Source: Dyadobacter sp. CY347 (GTDB lineage: Bacteria; Bacteroidota; Bacteroidia; Cytophagales; Spirosomataceae). From it: a stretch of 64,000 bases of DNA. The notes beneath the pieces were generated by a model. The model ran no database searches, had not been told where the DNA came from, and saw only the letters and a program-made list of their open reading frames with translations. The first letter of the stretch is position 1; every line of letters starts with the position of its first letter. The position numbers and the translations under genes were made by a program. Below, piece after piece: positions 42,661-51,508 of this stretch. The stretch covers positions 1,240,001 through 1,304,000 of the forward strand of contig NZ_JAKFFT010000004.1 of NCBI RefSeq assembly GCF_021502655.1. Direction: 5' to 3'.

Positions 42661-44163
42661 CTATTCTACCGAAGGTTTCAAAACCGTATATTTCAAATTG
42701 TCAACACTGATTCCCGAAACGGATTTAATGGACAGTTTGGACATTGGGTTCTCCGGAAAGAAAATATCTGTCATTACCGTGAGTCCATTGTCGGCAAAGA
42801 GCTCCACGGATGCTACATCTGCAATCAATGTGAATGGAATGTTAGTTTCCGTAGCAAATCTGGGCGCAATGTGTTTTTTTCCAAAACCTTTTTCAAAATC
42901 AATTGCACCGGATTTCGAACGGTCAATGTAATATTGATTTTTGGCTTTGTCATAACCAACTATCAGTTCGTTACCCGCTTCATTGGCCAGCACAATAGAG
43001 AAATCTGCTGTGTTTTTAGTTGTTAAATCCAGTCGAAATAATCCCGTTTTATTCTTCGTTTTATCCGTCAGATCCAGTTGATCTTTGACTTTAACATTCT
43101 TCATTGAAAATGTTGTGGTGTTCAAAACAGCCAGTTCTTTCACAGGAACCGAAGTCAGGTACAGTTCTTTTCCAACCGTTTTCAAACCCAATTCACGGGC
43201 GATTGTATTGGCACTTCTCCACGGATCTGTCGGAACCTGATTGGCGTATTGCCAGTTGCTCATCCAGCCCATCAGAATGTTGCGGTCGCCTGTATTGGCG
43301 AATGTGACAGCTGCGTAATTGTCGGTTCCGAAATCCAGCCATTTGGTTTCTTTGGAGTTGGAAGTGAATGTTTTTCCATCGAAATCGCCCAAGAAATATT
43401 GACCTGCGGAACCCTTGTTTGGCCCACCCGGATTTATGTTCACAATCAGCACCCAAATGTCTTTCCCTTCGTGTTTGATCGGAAACAGGTCAGGGCATTC
43501 CCATACGCCGCCGTGGCCGCCTTCGTTTGCTCCGAAATCACTTTCGCGCGTCCATGATTTCAGGTCTGGTGACGAATAAAATGTAATTCTATCTTTGGTT
43601 GCCAGCGTCATGACCCATTTTTTCTGTGCTTCAAACCACCTTACTTTCGGATCGCGAAAATCGGTTATCCCTGGATTTTGAAGCACGGGGTTTCCCTTGT
43701 ATTTCGTCCACGTTTTACCGTCGTCCAGGCTGTATGCAATGCTTTGCGTTTCGTGTTTGCCGGTTTTTTGTTTTTCCTGAACCGGGTCGTGGTGCGTGAA
43801 AATGGCAACCAATGCGTCTTTCCCGAATCCGGCTGTATTATTTTTATCAACAACGGCGCTTCCGGAAAAGATGTAACCCAGACTATCCGGATACAATGCA
43901 ATCGGCTGCTCTTTCCAGGCGATCATGTCCTTGCTTGTAGCATGTCCCCAGTGCATCGGTCCCCAGATTTTATCGTCCGGATAATATTGATAGAAAAGAT
44001 GATAAATCCCGTTGTGATACACCATGCCATTCGGATCGTTCATCCAGTTGGCTTTGGGCGTAAAGTGAAACTGCGGGCGATATTTTTCCTTAAAAGCCTG
44101 AGAGATGGCATTCGAGCCGGTTAAGGCACAAATAAGGAGCAATGCAATGATTATTTTTTTCAT
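42661..44163 (-). CDS. GH32 fructan beta-fructosidase
   Basis: A 500-residue glycoside hydrolase of family 32 with a signal peptide (about 20 residues). The catalytic triad is in place: nucleophile Asp43 in WMNDPNGMVYH, the transition-state stabiliser in FRDPK (Asp171) and the acid/base Glu222 in WECPDLF. GH32 enzymes cut levan, inulin or sucrose at fructose residues; which one cannot be read from these motifs. A C-terminal beta-sandwich of about 130 residues follows the propeller. It is the last gene of the fructan operon, 42 bases after SusD. Confidence 0.93.
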   Translation of the reverse strand: MKKIIIALLLICALTGSNAISQAFKEKYRPQFHFTPKANWMNDPNGMVYHNGIYHLFYQYYPDDKIWGPMHWGHATSKDMIAWKEQPIALYPDSLGYIFSGSAVVDKNNTAGFGKDALVAIFTHHDPVQEKQKTGKHETQSIAYSLDDGKTWTKYKGNPVLQNPGITDFRDPKVRWFEAQKKWVMTLATKDRITFYSSPDLKSWTRESDFGANEGGHGGVWECPDLFPIKHEGKDIWVLIVNINPGGPNKGSAGQYFLGDFDGKTFTSNSKETKWLDFGTDNYAAVTFANTGDRNILMGWMSNWQYANQVPTDPWRSANTIARELGLKTVGKELYLTSVPVKELAVLNTTTFSMKNVKVKDQLDLTDKTKNKTGLFRLDLTTKNTADFSIVLANEAGNELIVGYDKAKNQYYIDRSKSGAIDFEKGFGKKHIAPRFATETNIPFTLIADVASVELFADNGLTVMTDIFFPENPMSKLSIKSVSGISVDNLKYTVLKPSVE

Positions 44164-44205
44164 ATCGTTATTTTATTGTGTTTGGATCAGACCAGTTGCT
44201 GACAT

Positions 44206-45924
44206 TTACCATCCTGCATTCTGTTTGTATAAGCCACTGCTGAAATTGATTTGATTCAATGGTATCGGAAGATATTCATCCCGGCCGGCAGTAAATTTCG
44301 CGTCTCCCAAATGCGTTGCCCTTGTTTTCTCAATCTGGAAATACGCATTAATGCTTTCAGCCGCAACGCCCCAGCGAACCAGGTCGAAGAAATGATAACC
44401 TTCCCCAGCAAATTCAAGTCTTCTTTCCCAGCGCATGGCCATTCTTGCATAGCTCTGTGTCCAATCCGAACCCTTCACGTACGGTTTGATCCTGAAATTG
44501 GCCGTTGGTTTACCATCCGCTGCTACGAGCAAACCCGTACTTGTGGCTGCGCGGGCACGGATTCTGTTGATCAAAGGAAGTGCTTCGTCTTGTCTACCCA
44601 GTTCGATCAATGCTTCTGCTTTCCAAAGCAGTACATCGGCGAACCGGATAATCTGCCAGTTTTTGGCGCTGGACATAAATGGTGGCACTTTTTGAAACGA
44701 CGGGTCCGTCGGTAAAACCACTTCTTTAATGCTTGCAAATGCCCCATAAACTGCCGGAGCACGGGCCCAGGATTTTTGGAATACATAGCTTTTTCCATAT
44801 TTGAACGGCGCATTTGGCCTTGCCACGGTGTGGTCCAGCCGCGGATCGAATGAGCTGGTCTGGAAATCCAGCGATGCTGCAACGTCATTGGCAGCGTAGT
44901 TTTGAAACAGAGGCAGTCCGTCAGCACTTGTTTTGAAGGAATTGATCAGGTCATGGCTGGGAACGTGGAAACCGCAGCAGCCGTATTCCTGGTTCATGGT
45001 GTAATTCAGCGCGTGTCCGTAATCAAGTCGGCCGAGCGGCGTTCCGTCATTTTTCGAGTATTGAATTGCAAATACGGATTCGGGACCGTTTTCGGTTGCT
45101 GTCAGAAAGTTGTCAGCATAATCTGCACTCAGGTTATACTTTCCGGAGTTGACCACCTCATCACAAAGCGCATTCACTTCTGTCAGCAGAGCTTTGTTTA
45201 CAGTTACTACTGCATGGGTTTCGCTCTGCTCATAAGCCTTGTACAAAAGTGTTTTTGCCAGATAAGCTTTTGCCGAGATCTTGTTTGCGCGGCCTTTGTC
45301 ACTTTGATTCTCAGGAAGCCTGTCAACTGCGCTCCGGAAATCAGCTTCAATTTTTGACCATAGTTCATCATTTGAAAGTTTGTCATTTGAAATGGTCGGA
45401 TAATCGGTTTTGGCAATGGTTTCGTCGATGTAAGGGACATATTTGAAAAGGATTTTCAGCAAGAAGTAGAAATGCCCTCTCAGAAAATTCAGTTCACCCA
45501 TGCGGGCTGCTTTTTCGGGATATTCTGCATCAGACATTGCGCTCACTCTTCTCAATGCATCATTAGTTCGGCTGATACCGACGTACAATCTGAACCAGAC
45601 CTGGTCGATCAATGCATTATCAACCCGGTTCAGCGAAAATGTTTCGAACAAATGGAACTCTGACAAATCACCCGGGCCGTCGCCACCTTTGTACATATCG
45701 CCTCCGCGAATGCTCCCGTAAGCCCACATACTGGAAAAAGGGGAGGTGTAATGATCGTTTCCGAGAGCGGAGTAGGCTGCTACAACCATCTTGTCCACAT
45801 TTTCCGGCGTATCCAAATCTTCACCCGAAATGACACCTTGGGCCGGTTCTACCAGCGCATCGTCGCAGCCCGTGAAAAGCACCATGAGCAATGTCAGGGC
45901 GTATATTATTTTTTTTGTGATCAT
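44206..45924 (-). CDS. SusD/RagB-family lipoprotein (fructan locus)
   Basis: A 572-residue outer-membrane lipoprotein. The lipobox VLFTGCDDA lies near residue 20. The N-terminal TPR helices (PENVDKMVVAAYSALGND, LNFLRGHFYFLLKILF) and the C-terminal ERRLEFAGEGYHFFDLVRWG box are those of SusD proteins. It would bind fructan at the surface and act as the lid of the SusC barrel encoded 11 bases upstream. It lies between SusC and the GH32 gene. Confidence 0.92.
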   Translation of the reverse strand: MITKKIIYALTLLMVLFTGCDDALVEPAQGVISGEDLDTPENVDKMVVAAYSALGNDHYTSPFSSMWAYGSIRGGDMYKGGDGPGDLSEFHLFETFSLNRVDNALIDQVWFRLYVGISRTNDALRRVSAMSDAEYPEKAARMGELNFLRGHFYFLLKILFKYVPYIDETIAKTDYPTISNDKLSNDELWSKIEADFRSAVDRLPENQSDKGRANKISAKAYLAKTLLYKAYEQSETHAVVTVNKALLTEVNALCDEVVNSGKYNLSADYADNFLTATENGPESVFAIQYSKNDGTPLGRLDYGHALNYTMNQEYGCCGFHVPSHDLINSFKTSADGLPLFQNYAANDVAASLDFQTSSFDPRLDHTVARPNAPFKYGKSYVFQKSWARAPAVYGAFASIKEVVLPTDPSFQKVPPFMSSAKNWQIIRFADVLLWKAEALIELGRQDEALPLINRIRARAATSTGLLVAADGKPTANFRIKPYVKGSDWTQSYARMAMRWERRLEFAGEGYHFFDLVRWGVAAESINAYFQIEKTRATHLGDAKFTAGRDEYLPIPLNQINFSSGLYKQNAGW

Positions 45925-45935
45925 GATTTCAGAAT

Positions 45936-48900
45936 TTAGAAAGTGACATTCAGTCCAATTGTTCCTATGATGGGTATGGGGAAAGCGAAGTTGGGAATCT
46001 CCGGGTCGGGACCTGTGAAAGCTTTGCTTTTAATAGTAAATAAATTACTCCCTTGCAGATACAACCGCGCACTTTGGATTTTCAGAGCATTCAGACTTTT
46101 GAAATTATACCCGATCTGTGCATTTCTCAGCTTCAAATAGGAACCGTTTTCAATGAAGTAAGTCGAGAAACGGCCTTCGTTATTTCTGTCTACCAATGTT
46201 AATGCAGGGATATCAGAACTTGTGTTTTCGGGTGTCCATGCGTCCAGCGTTCTTTCACCCCAGTTGGTGCCGGTCCAAAGTGATGAGAAATCAGTGTAGG
46301 TTTTGAATTCGTTCTGAACCTTTACATTAATGCCTTGGAAGAAAACGCTCAGATCGAAATTTTTCCAGCTTACGGAAGTATTGAAACCATACATATATTT
46401 AGGCGTGCTGTTTCCGATAAAATCCCTGTCCTGGGCGTCTATGGTGCCATCGTCGTTCAAATCTGCATATCTGATTCGTCCCACGCCTTTTCCCGGTTGC
46501 GTTGCAGCATTGTCTACTTCACTCTGATTTTGGAATATGCCGTCGGCTACATATCCGAAAAATGAATTAGCCGGGCGACCAAGAATGGTCTTGTCCGTCC
46601 CGTTTCCCGGATAGGATGCAATCACCTCTTTGGGCAGATAAGTAATCTTATTGCGATACAGTGAGAAATTACCGGTCAGGTTGATTCGAAGATCGTTGCC
46701 AATTTTAGTGTCATAGGAAAGCAATGCTTCGAAACCGCTGTTTTTCATCGAAGCGCCGTTGGTAAACCGGTTTCCACCGTCGCCTATCACAGCCAGATAG
46801 GCCGGGCTGATCAGAATGTCAGAAGTTTTTCGCTGGAAATAGTCAACAGAACCTGTCAATGTGTTGTTTAAGAACCCAAAATCCACACCAAAATTTGATT
46901 CTGCCAGGGATTCCCATCTCAGCGCATCATTGCCTTGCTGAATTAATGTAAATCCTGACGGAAGCTGGCCGGTGCCATTTCCGCCAATGTCATAAGCACT
47001 GCCATTATCAAAGTCCCACGTCGGATCGCTGCCATAAATGGCTGAGTATAAAGACTGCGTAGCATTGTTTGGAATTTCCTGGTTGCCCGAGCGTCCCCAG
47101 CCATATCTCAGTTTCAAGTCAGAAATGAAAGGAATATCCTTAATAAATGCTTCTTCACTCAGACGGTAACCCAATGAAAATGCAGGGAATGTTCCGAAGC
47201 GGTTGTCCTTTCCAAAACGTGACGAACCATCGCGTCGTACGGTTGCCGATGCCAGGAATTTGTCGGCATAAGTGTAATTAACTTTCGCGAAATAGGAGAA
47301 AAGTGAATTTGCACTGCCGCTGCCGCCATTATTAATGTTGTTGCTTCCTGCGTTCAAATAGGAATAATTGATATTCTCCAACGCCAGGCCTCTTCTGCTC
47401 GCCGAAAATTCCTGGGCGATATATCGGATGCTTTCCTGTCCTACCAGGACTCCAATTTGGTGCTTACCGGTTTGAATGTCATAGTTCAGTGTGTTTTGCC
47501 AGATCGAATTTCCCGAGTAATCCTGGAAGTTGGAAACCTGATTGGTTGGATCTGACAAAAAACCTGAGGTGTATGATTTCCGGAGCAGCCTTTTATATCC
47601 ACCGCTGTAATCAATTCCGTAGCTGGTTTTTAAATGCAGTTTCGGGATAATTTCCAGGTCGGCAAATACATTTCCGAATAGCCGATAGAAGTTTCCTTTG
47701 TTCTGACGGTTGTCCTCGATGAGCCTTACCGGATTTTGGCGGTCAGTCATTCCCGAAGCCGGACCGCCCCAGCCGCCATCGACTGTGTAAACCGGCACAA
47801 CGGGCTGTGAAACCAGCGACGCAAACAATATATCGGCCGTTGGAGACTGCACATCCTGGATGTAAGTAGCAGACAGGTTCTCGCCGATTTTCAATTTGGA
47901 CTTAAAGAGCGAGAAATCCGTGTTCAGCCTTGCATTATACTTTTTATTATGCGTCGATTTTACAACTCCTTTGTTATCGTAATAGCCCAGCGAAAACATC
48001 GTATTGCCTTTTTCCGAACCATTGGAAATAGACATGTCATACGATTGAATAATAGACTTTTGCGCAATCTCATCATACCAATAAGTGTTCGCAGGTTTCA
48101 TTGTCTTTGCCGCGTCAATGAATTCCGGATATTTAACCTGATTCAATGCCGGACTATTGAAGTCGTTATTCCAGTCATATTGATAAATCTGGTTCGCATT
48201 TGGATCCGCTTTTTCATTCACTGCAGCCTGCCAGTAAGCGCGGCCGCGGCCGTCTGCATTCAATGTTTTTAGTTTCGAAGCATAATCCTGAATTGAGGTG
48301 GAAATATTCACATTCAACCGCGATTGACCGTTTTTGGCTTTTTTGGTCGTCACAATTACAACACCATTTGCAGCCCTTGAACCATAAATGGTTGCAGACG
48401 AAGCGTCTTTCAAAACCTGGATAGATTCGACGTCGGCCGGGTTAATTTCATTCAATCCTCTTTTGGTCGGAATGCCGTCAATAATGTAAAGCGGATCATT
48501 ATTGCCCAATGTACTGCCTCCTCTGATCCTTACCGTAGCACCTCCGCCAGGGGCTCCATCCGTGGTGATCAACACGCCCGGCACTCTTCCCTGCAATGCT
48601 TTTGCGGGATTACCCACCTGGCTGTCCTTAATGTCTTTAATGCTCACCACACTCACCGCACCTGTGATATCTTTCTTTCGCTCAGACTGATAGCCGGTAA
48701 CAACCACTTCATTCAGGCTTTTTGAGTCATATTCCAGCGTCACATCCATGACACTATTGGTGCCTGGAATCACTTCACTCGGGACCATGCCCACGTAAGA
48801 AAATACAAGCGTTGCATCACTATTAATGCTAATGCTGTACTTTCCATCGGCATCGGATAATGTGCCGTTGGTTGTACCCTTTTCCAGGATACTTACGCCC

Positions 48901-49013
48901 GGGAGTGTTACGCCGGCGCCGTCTTTCACGGTTCCGGTGATGTTGGACTGAGCAGCCGCAAGTTGCACCCAACAGAGTATGGCAAAAGCCAGAAGCGGTA
49001 GTCGTTTAAACAT
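45936..49013 (-). CDS. SusC/RagA-family TonB-linked outer membrane protein (fructan locus)
   Basis: A 1025-residue TonB-dependent transporter with a signal peptide ending LAAAQS, a carboxypeptidase-regulatory-like domain (NITGTVKDGAGVTLPGVSIL), the NEVVVTGYQ box, a plug with VESIQVLKDASSATIYGSRAA, and a beta-barrel ending GTIGLNVTF. It pairs with the SusD gene downstream and would import fructo-oligosaccharides. The start overlaps the fructokinase gene end by 8 bases, so translation is linked. Its length is shorter than the sialic acid SusC, mainly in the barrel loops. Confidence 0.93.
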   Translation of the reverse strand: MFKRLPLLAFAILCWVQLAAAQSNITGTVKDGAGVTLPGVSILEKGTTNGTLSDADGKYSISINSDATLVFSYVGMVPSEVIPGTNSVMDVTLEYDSKSLNEVVVTGYQSERKKDITGAVSVVSIKDIKDSQVGNPAKALQGRVPGVLITTDGAPGGGATVRIRGGSTLGNNDPLYIIDGIPTKRGLNEINPADVESIQVLKDASSATIYGSRAANGVVIVTTKKAKNGQSRLNVNISTSIQDYASKLKTLNADGRGRAYWQAAVNEKADPNANQIYQYDWNNDFNSPALNQVKYPEFIDAAKTMKPANTYWYDEIAQKSIIQSYDMSISNGSEKGNTMFSLGYYDNKGVVKSTHNKKYNARLNTDFSLFKSKLKIGENLSATYIQDVQSPTADILFASLVSQPVVPVYTVDGGWGGPASGMTDRQNPVRLIEDNRQNKGNFYRLFGNVFADLEIIPKLHLKTSYGIDYSGGYKRLLRKSYTSGFLSDPTNQVSNFQDYSGNSIWQNTLNYDIQTGKHQIGVLVGQESIRYIAQEFSASRRGLALENINYSYLNAGSNNINNGGSGSANSLFSYFAKVNYTYADKFLASATVRRDGSSRFGKDNRFGTFPAFSLGYRLSEEAFIKDIPFISDLKLRYGWGRSGNQEIPNNATQSLYSAIYGSDPTWDFDNGSAYDIGGNGTGQLPSGFTLIQQGNDALRWESLAESNFGVDFGFLNNTLTGSVDYFQRKTSDILISPAYLAVIGDGGNRFTNGASMKNSGFEALLSYDTKIGNDLRINLTGNFSLYRNKITYLPKEVIASYPGNGTDKTILGRPANSFFGYVADGIFQNQSEVDNAATQPGKGVGRIRYADLNDDGTIDAQDRDFIGNSTPKYMYGFNTSVSWKNFDLSVFFQGINVKVQNEFKTYTDFSSLWTGTNWGERTLDAWTPENTSSDIPALTLVDRNNEGRFSTYFIENGSYLKLRNAQIGYNFKSLNALKIQSARLYLQGSNLFTIKSKAFTGPDPEIPNFAFPIPIIGTIGLNVTF

Positions 49014-49905
49014 GATTCGTTTGATTATTTGTTAAAAAATCAGCAATTTCTTTTTCGGCAATCACAGGTGTAGCACCAGAATAGGAGGCAACCAATGCAC
49101 CAACTGCACAGGCTTTTTTGAGGGCTGTGGGAATGGACGAGCCGGAAATATACTCTTTGAGAAACATGGCCAGAAAGGAATCGCCGCTGCCAATCGTGTC
49201 CTGCACTTCCACTACATATCCGCCTTGCGTATGAAATCCGTCACTGGAAAGAACGATCGCACCATCTGCACCAAGCGTTACACAAACGAGTTTCAGATTA
49301 AAGCGTTCGTAGAGAAATTTCATCTGCGTTTCCACTTCGGGCTGTATGCCAAACCACGTGCAAACCGTGTTGAGCTCATGCTCGTTAACTTTTACAATGT
49401 CAGCCTGTTCTAGCAAATATTCAGTTGTTGCTCTGTCCAGATGCGGAGGACGAATGTTGACGTCGAAAACTTTCAGTTTTGCATCTTTCAGCAATTCAAA
49501 AAGTGTGTCTCGCGATTGCTGGCTGCGAACGGAAAGCGTGCCGTAGACAAATACATCTGAGTTCTTTACTAACTCTTTGTTTTCAGGCGTCGTCATAATG
49601 TAGTCCCACGCAACCGGCTGCACAATTTTGTAAGTAACTTCTGTTTTATCGGTCAGGTTAACCTTTACGATTCCGGTAAGATGTGTAATGCCGGTTTGGA
49701 TAAAATCTGTATTAAAATCCTGATTGTTAAGATAATCCATGAGTTCAACGCCCAGATCGTCGTCGCCAACGCGGCTGATGAAGGCCGGATTCAAGCCGAA
49801 GTTTTTCAGGTGAATGGCCACATTCATGGGTGCTCCGCCGGGTTGTTTGCCAGAAGGCAGCATGTCCCAAAGCATTTCTCCGAAAACGGTTATTGATGGT
49901 GTCAT
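49006..49905 (-). CDS. Fructokinase (PfkB family carbohydrate kinase)
   Basis: A 299-residue ribokinase-type kinase that would phosphorylate fructose. The N-terminal sugar-binding motif PSGKQPGGAPMNVAIHLKN and the C-terminal DTIGSGDSFLAMFL with the catalytic Asp are typical of PfkB fructokinases. It is cytosolic. It follows the MFS porter gene by 13 bases and overlaps the SusC gene by 8, which fits a pathway of import, release and phosphorylation. A 2-keto-gluconate kinase is possible from the fold alone, but the GH32/MFS setting favours fructose. Confidence 0.9.
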   Translation of the reverse strand: MTPSITVFGEMLWDMLPSGKQPGGAPMNVAIHLKNFGLNPAFISRVGDDDLGVELMDYLNNQDFNTDFIQTGITHLTGIVKVNLTDKTEVTYKIVQPVAWDYIMTTPENKELVKNSDVFVYGTLSVRSQQSRDTLFELLKDAKLKVFDVNIRPPHLDRATTEYLLEQADIVKVNEHELNTVCTWFGIQPEVETQMKFLYERFNLKLVCVTLGADGAIVLSSDGFHTQGGYVVEVQDTIGSGDSFLAMFLKEYISGSSIPTALKKACAVGALVASYSGATPVIAEKEIADFLTNNQTNHV

Positions 49906-49918
49906 ATAAGTTGAGATA

Positions 49919-51241
49919 TTAATGTAGAATCATTGTTTTGTCAGTCCTTTCCAGCGAAGTTCCCTTGGTTTCGGGCATGATGCGCCAAACGAAAATGAGC
50001 TGCAAAATCATCATGATAGCGAAGAATGAGAATGTGATTCCGCCGCCCAGATATTCGGAAATGATAGGGAAAGAAAAAGCGATAATAGCCGCCATGAACC
50101 AATGGGTAAAGCTTCCCAGCGCCTGGCCGTTTGCCCGCACTTCATTAGGGAAAATTTCAGATATAAAAACCCAGATCACTGCGCCTTGGGAGAATGCGAA
50201 AAATGCAATGTAGACGAACAGGAACACCGGAACGCCCGTGAAATCCTGGATAAAAAACGCCCTGGCAACCAGTCCAAGCGTGATGATGACGCCTACGGAG
50301 CCAATCGCCATCAATGTGCGTCTGCCAAAACGATCGATAAAGTTGATCGCCAAAAGCGTAAAGGCAAAGTTGACAAAACCAATTCCCGCAGAAGACAAGA
50401 AAGCAGCTTTTGCTCCTAATCCCGTCATTTCAAAAATGCGCGGACTGTAATAAATGATGGCATTAATACCCGATACCTGGTTGAAAACCGCGAACAAAAT
50501 GGCGAGCATTACGGGTGTTTTGTATTTGGCCGAAAACAGCCGGGCAGAAGGTTTGTCTTTGGTTTCTTCGTTCGCATTCATGATCGCAAACAATGTTTCT
50601 TCGCTGGTCTGGGGATCGATAATGTTCAGGATTTCTCTCGCTTGCTGCACGTCGCCTTTTTTCATGATCAGCCAGCGCGGACTTTCTGGAACGTAAAGAA
50701 TTGCGAGTAAGAAAATCAGAGACGGCAAAGCCTGCACGCCCAGCATCCAACGCCAAGCATCGTCGCCCATATCCTGCATGAAGTAATTGGAGAAGTAAGC
50801 GATGAGAATTCCGAAAACGACATTGAATTGGAATAGGCCAACCATTTTCCCGCGTGACTTGGCAGGAGAGATTTCAGAGATGTACATCGGCGCAGCTACG
50901 GAAGAAGCGCCTACACCCAAGCCACCTAAGAACCGGAAGAAAATGAAAACGTACCAGTCGGTTGCAAGGGCAGAACCGAGCGAAGAAACCAGATATAAAA
51001 CAGCGATCCAAAATAAGGTGGTTTTTCTTCCGAGCTTGTCTGCCGGAATGCCGCCTAACATTGCGCCAAGAACAGTTCCTATCAATGCAATGGAAACGGT
51101 GAATCCGTGCTCGACCGCGGACAGATCCCATAAATGTTGAATGGCTTTTTCCGCTCCCGAGATCACGGCCGTGTCGAATCCGAAAAGGAATCCGCCAAGT
51201 GCAACGACGATCGACCAAACTAATACCTTACTGTTTTTCAT
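49919..51241 (-). CDS. Sugar porter family MFS transporter
   Basis: A 440-residue 12-helix MFS protein of the sugar porter family. The marks are GGFLFGFDTAVISGA at the first helix, the D-R-F-G-R-R loop (FIDRFGRRTL) in the middle, and PESPRWLIMKK and PETKGTSLE as the family motifs after helices 6 and 12. It would carry fructose into the cytosol by proton symport. It is the first gene of the fructan operon; a -7 element TAGTTTTG lies 20 bases before the ATG. A role in sialic acid import is unlikely as the sialic locus has its own symporter. Confidence 0.92.
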   Translation of the reverse strand: MKNSKVLVWSIVVALGGFLFGFDTAVISGAEKAIQHLWDLSAVEHGFTVSIALIGTVLGAMLGGIPADKLGRKTTLFWIAVLYLVSSLGSALATDWYVFIFFRFLGGLGVGASSVAAPMYISEISPAKSRGKMVGLFQFNVVFGILIAYFSNYFMQDMGDDAWRWMLGVQALPSLIFLLAILYVPESPRWLIMKKGDVQQAREILNIIDPQTSEETLFAIMNANEETKDKPSARLFSAKYKTPVMLAILFAVFNQVSGINAIIYYSPRIFEMTGLGAKAAFLSSAGIGFVNFAFTLLAINFIDRFGRRTLMAIGSVGVIITLGLVARAFFIQDFTGVPVFLFVYIAFFAFSQGAVIWVFISEIFPNEVRANGQALGSFTHWFMAAIIAFSFPIISEYLGGGITFSFFAIMMILQLIFVWRIMPETKGTSLERTDKTMILH

Positions 51242-51261
51242 TGGTAGTTCTGATTTTTTGT

Positions 51262-51269
51262 CAAAACTA
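51262..51269 (-). promoter_or_regulatory. Putative -7 element of the fructan operon
   Basis: The minus strand reads TAGTTTTG, an exact match to TAnnTTTG, 20 bases before the porter ATG. A clear -33 TTG at the usual spacing is absent (TTA is found), as is common at activator-dependent promoters. Confidence 0.45.
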
Positions 51270-51319
51270 CCGCCACTAAGCGCCCGGAATAACTAAATAA
51301 TATCTCAAAAAAGTTAAAC

Positions 51320-51440
51320 TTTGATACAGTGGTATTTTAGAAGTATATAATGATGATAATCAGTGTTTTAGCCTATTATTTGAAATTTGATACATAAGTC
51401 ATCTTTCACTTTTGATACATCTTATTTAAAATTTGTATCA
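51320..51440. promoter_or_regulatory. Cluster of four TGATACA motifs upstream of the fructan operon
   Basis: TGATACA occurs on the plus strand at 51322-51328, 51388-51394 and 51413-51419, each preceded by TT, and in reverse as TGTATCA at 51434-51440. The region between the operon start (51241) and the regulator gene end (51509) has no other gene. Repeated sites before an operon with an AraC-type hybrid regulator next door suggest binding sites for it. The motif count is seen; binding is inferred. Confidence 0.6.
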
Positions 51441-51508
51441 TTTTTGATGAATTGTCTCAGACAGAAATTGAACAATAGACTGAAAATGTTAAATAAAAAA
51501 CCGGCTGC

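Noticed and set aside
49919..51241. A NanT-type sialic acid importer
   Set aside because: The motifs are those of the sugar porter family, and the gene leads the fructan operon with a fructokinase.
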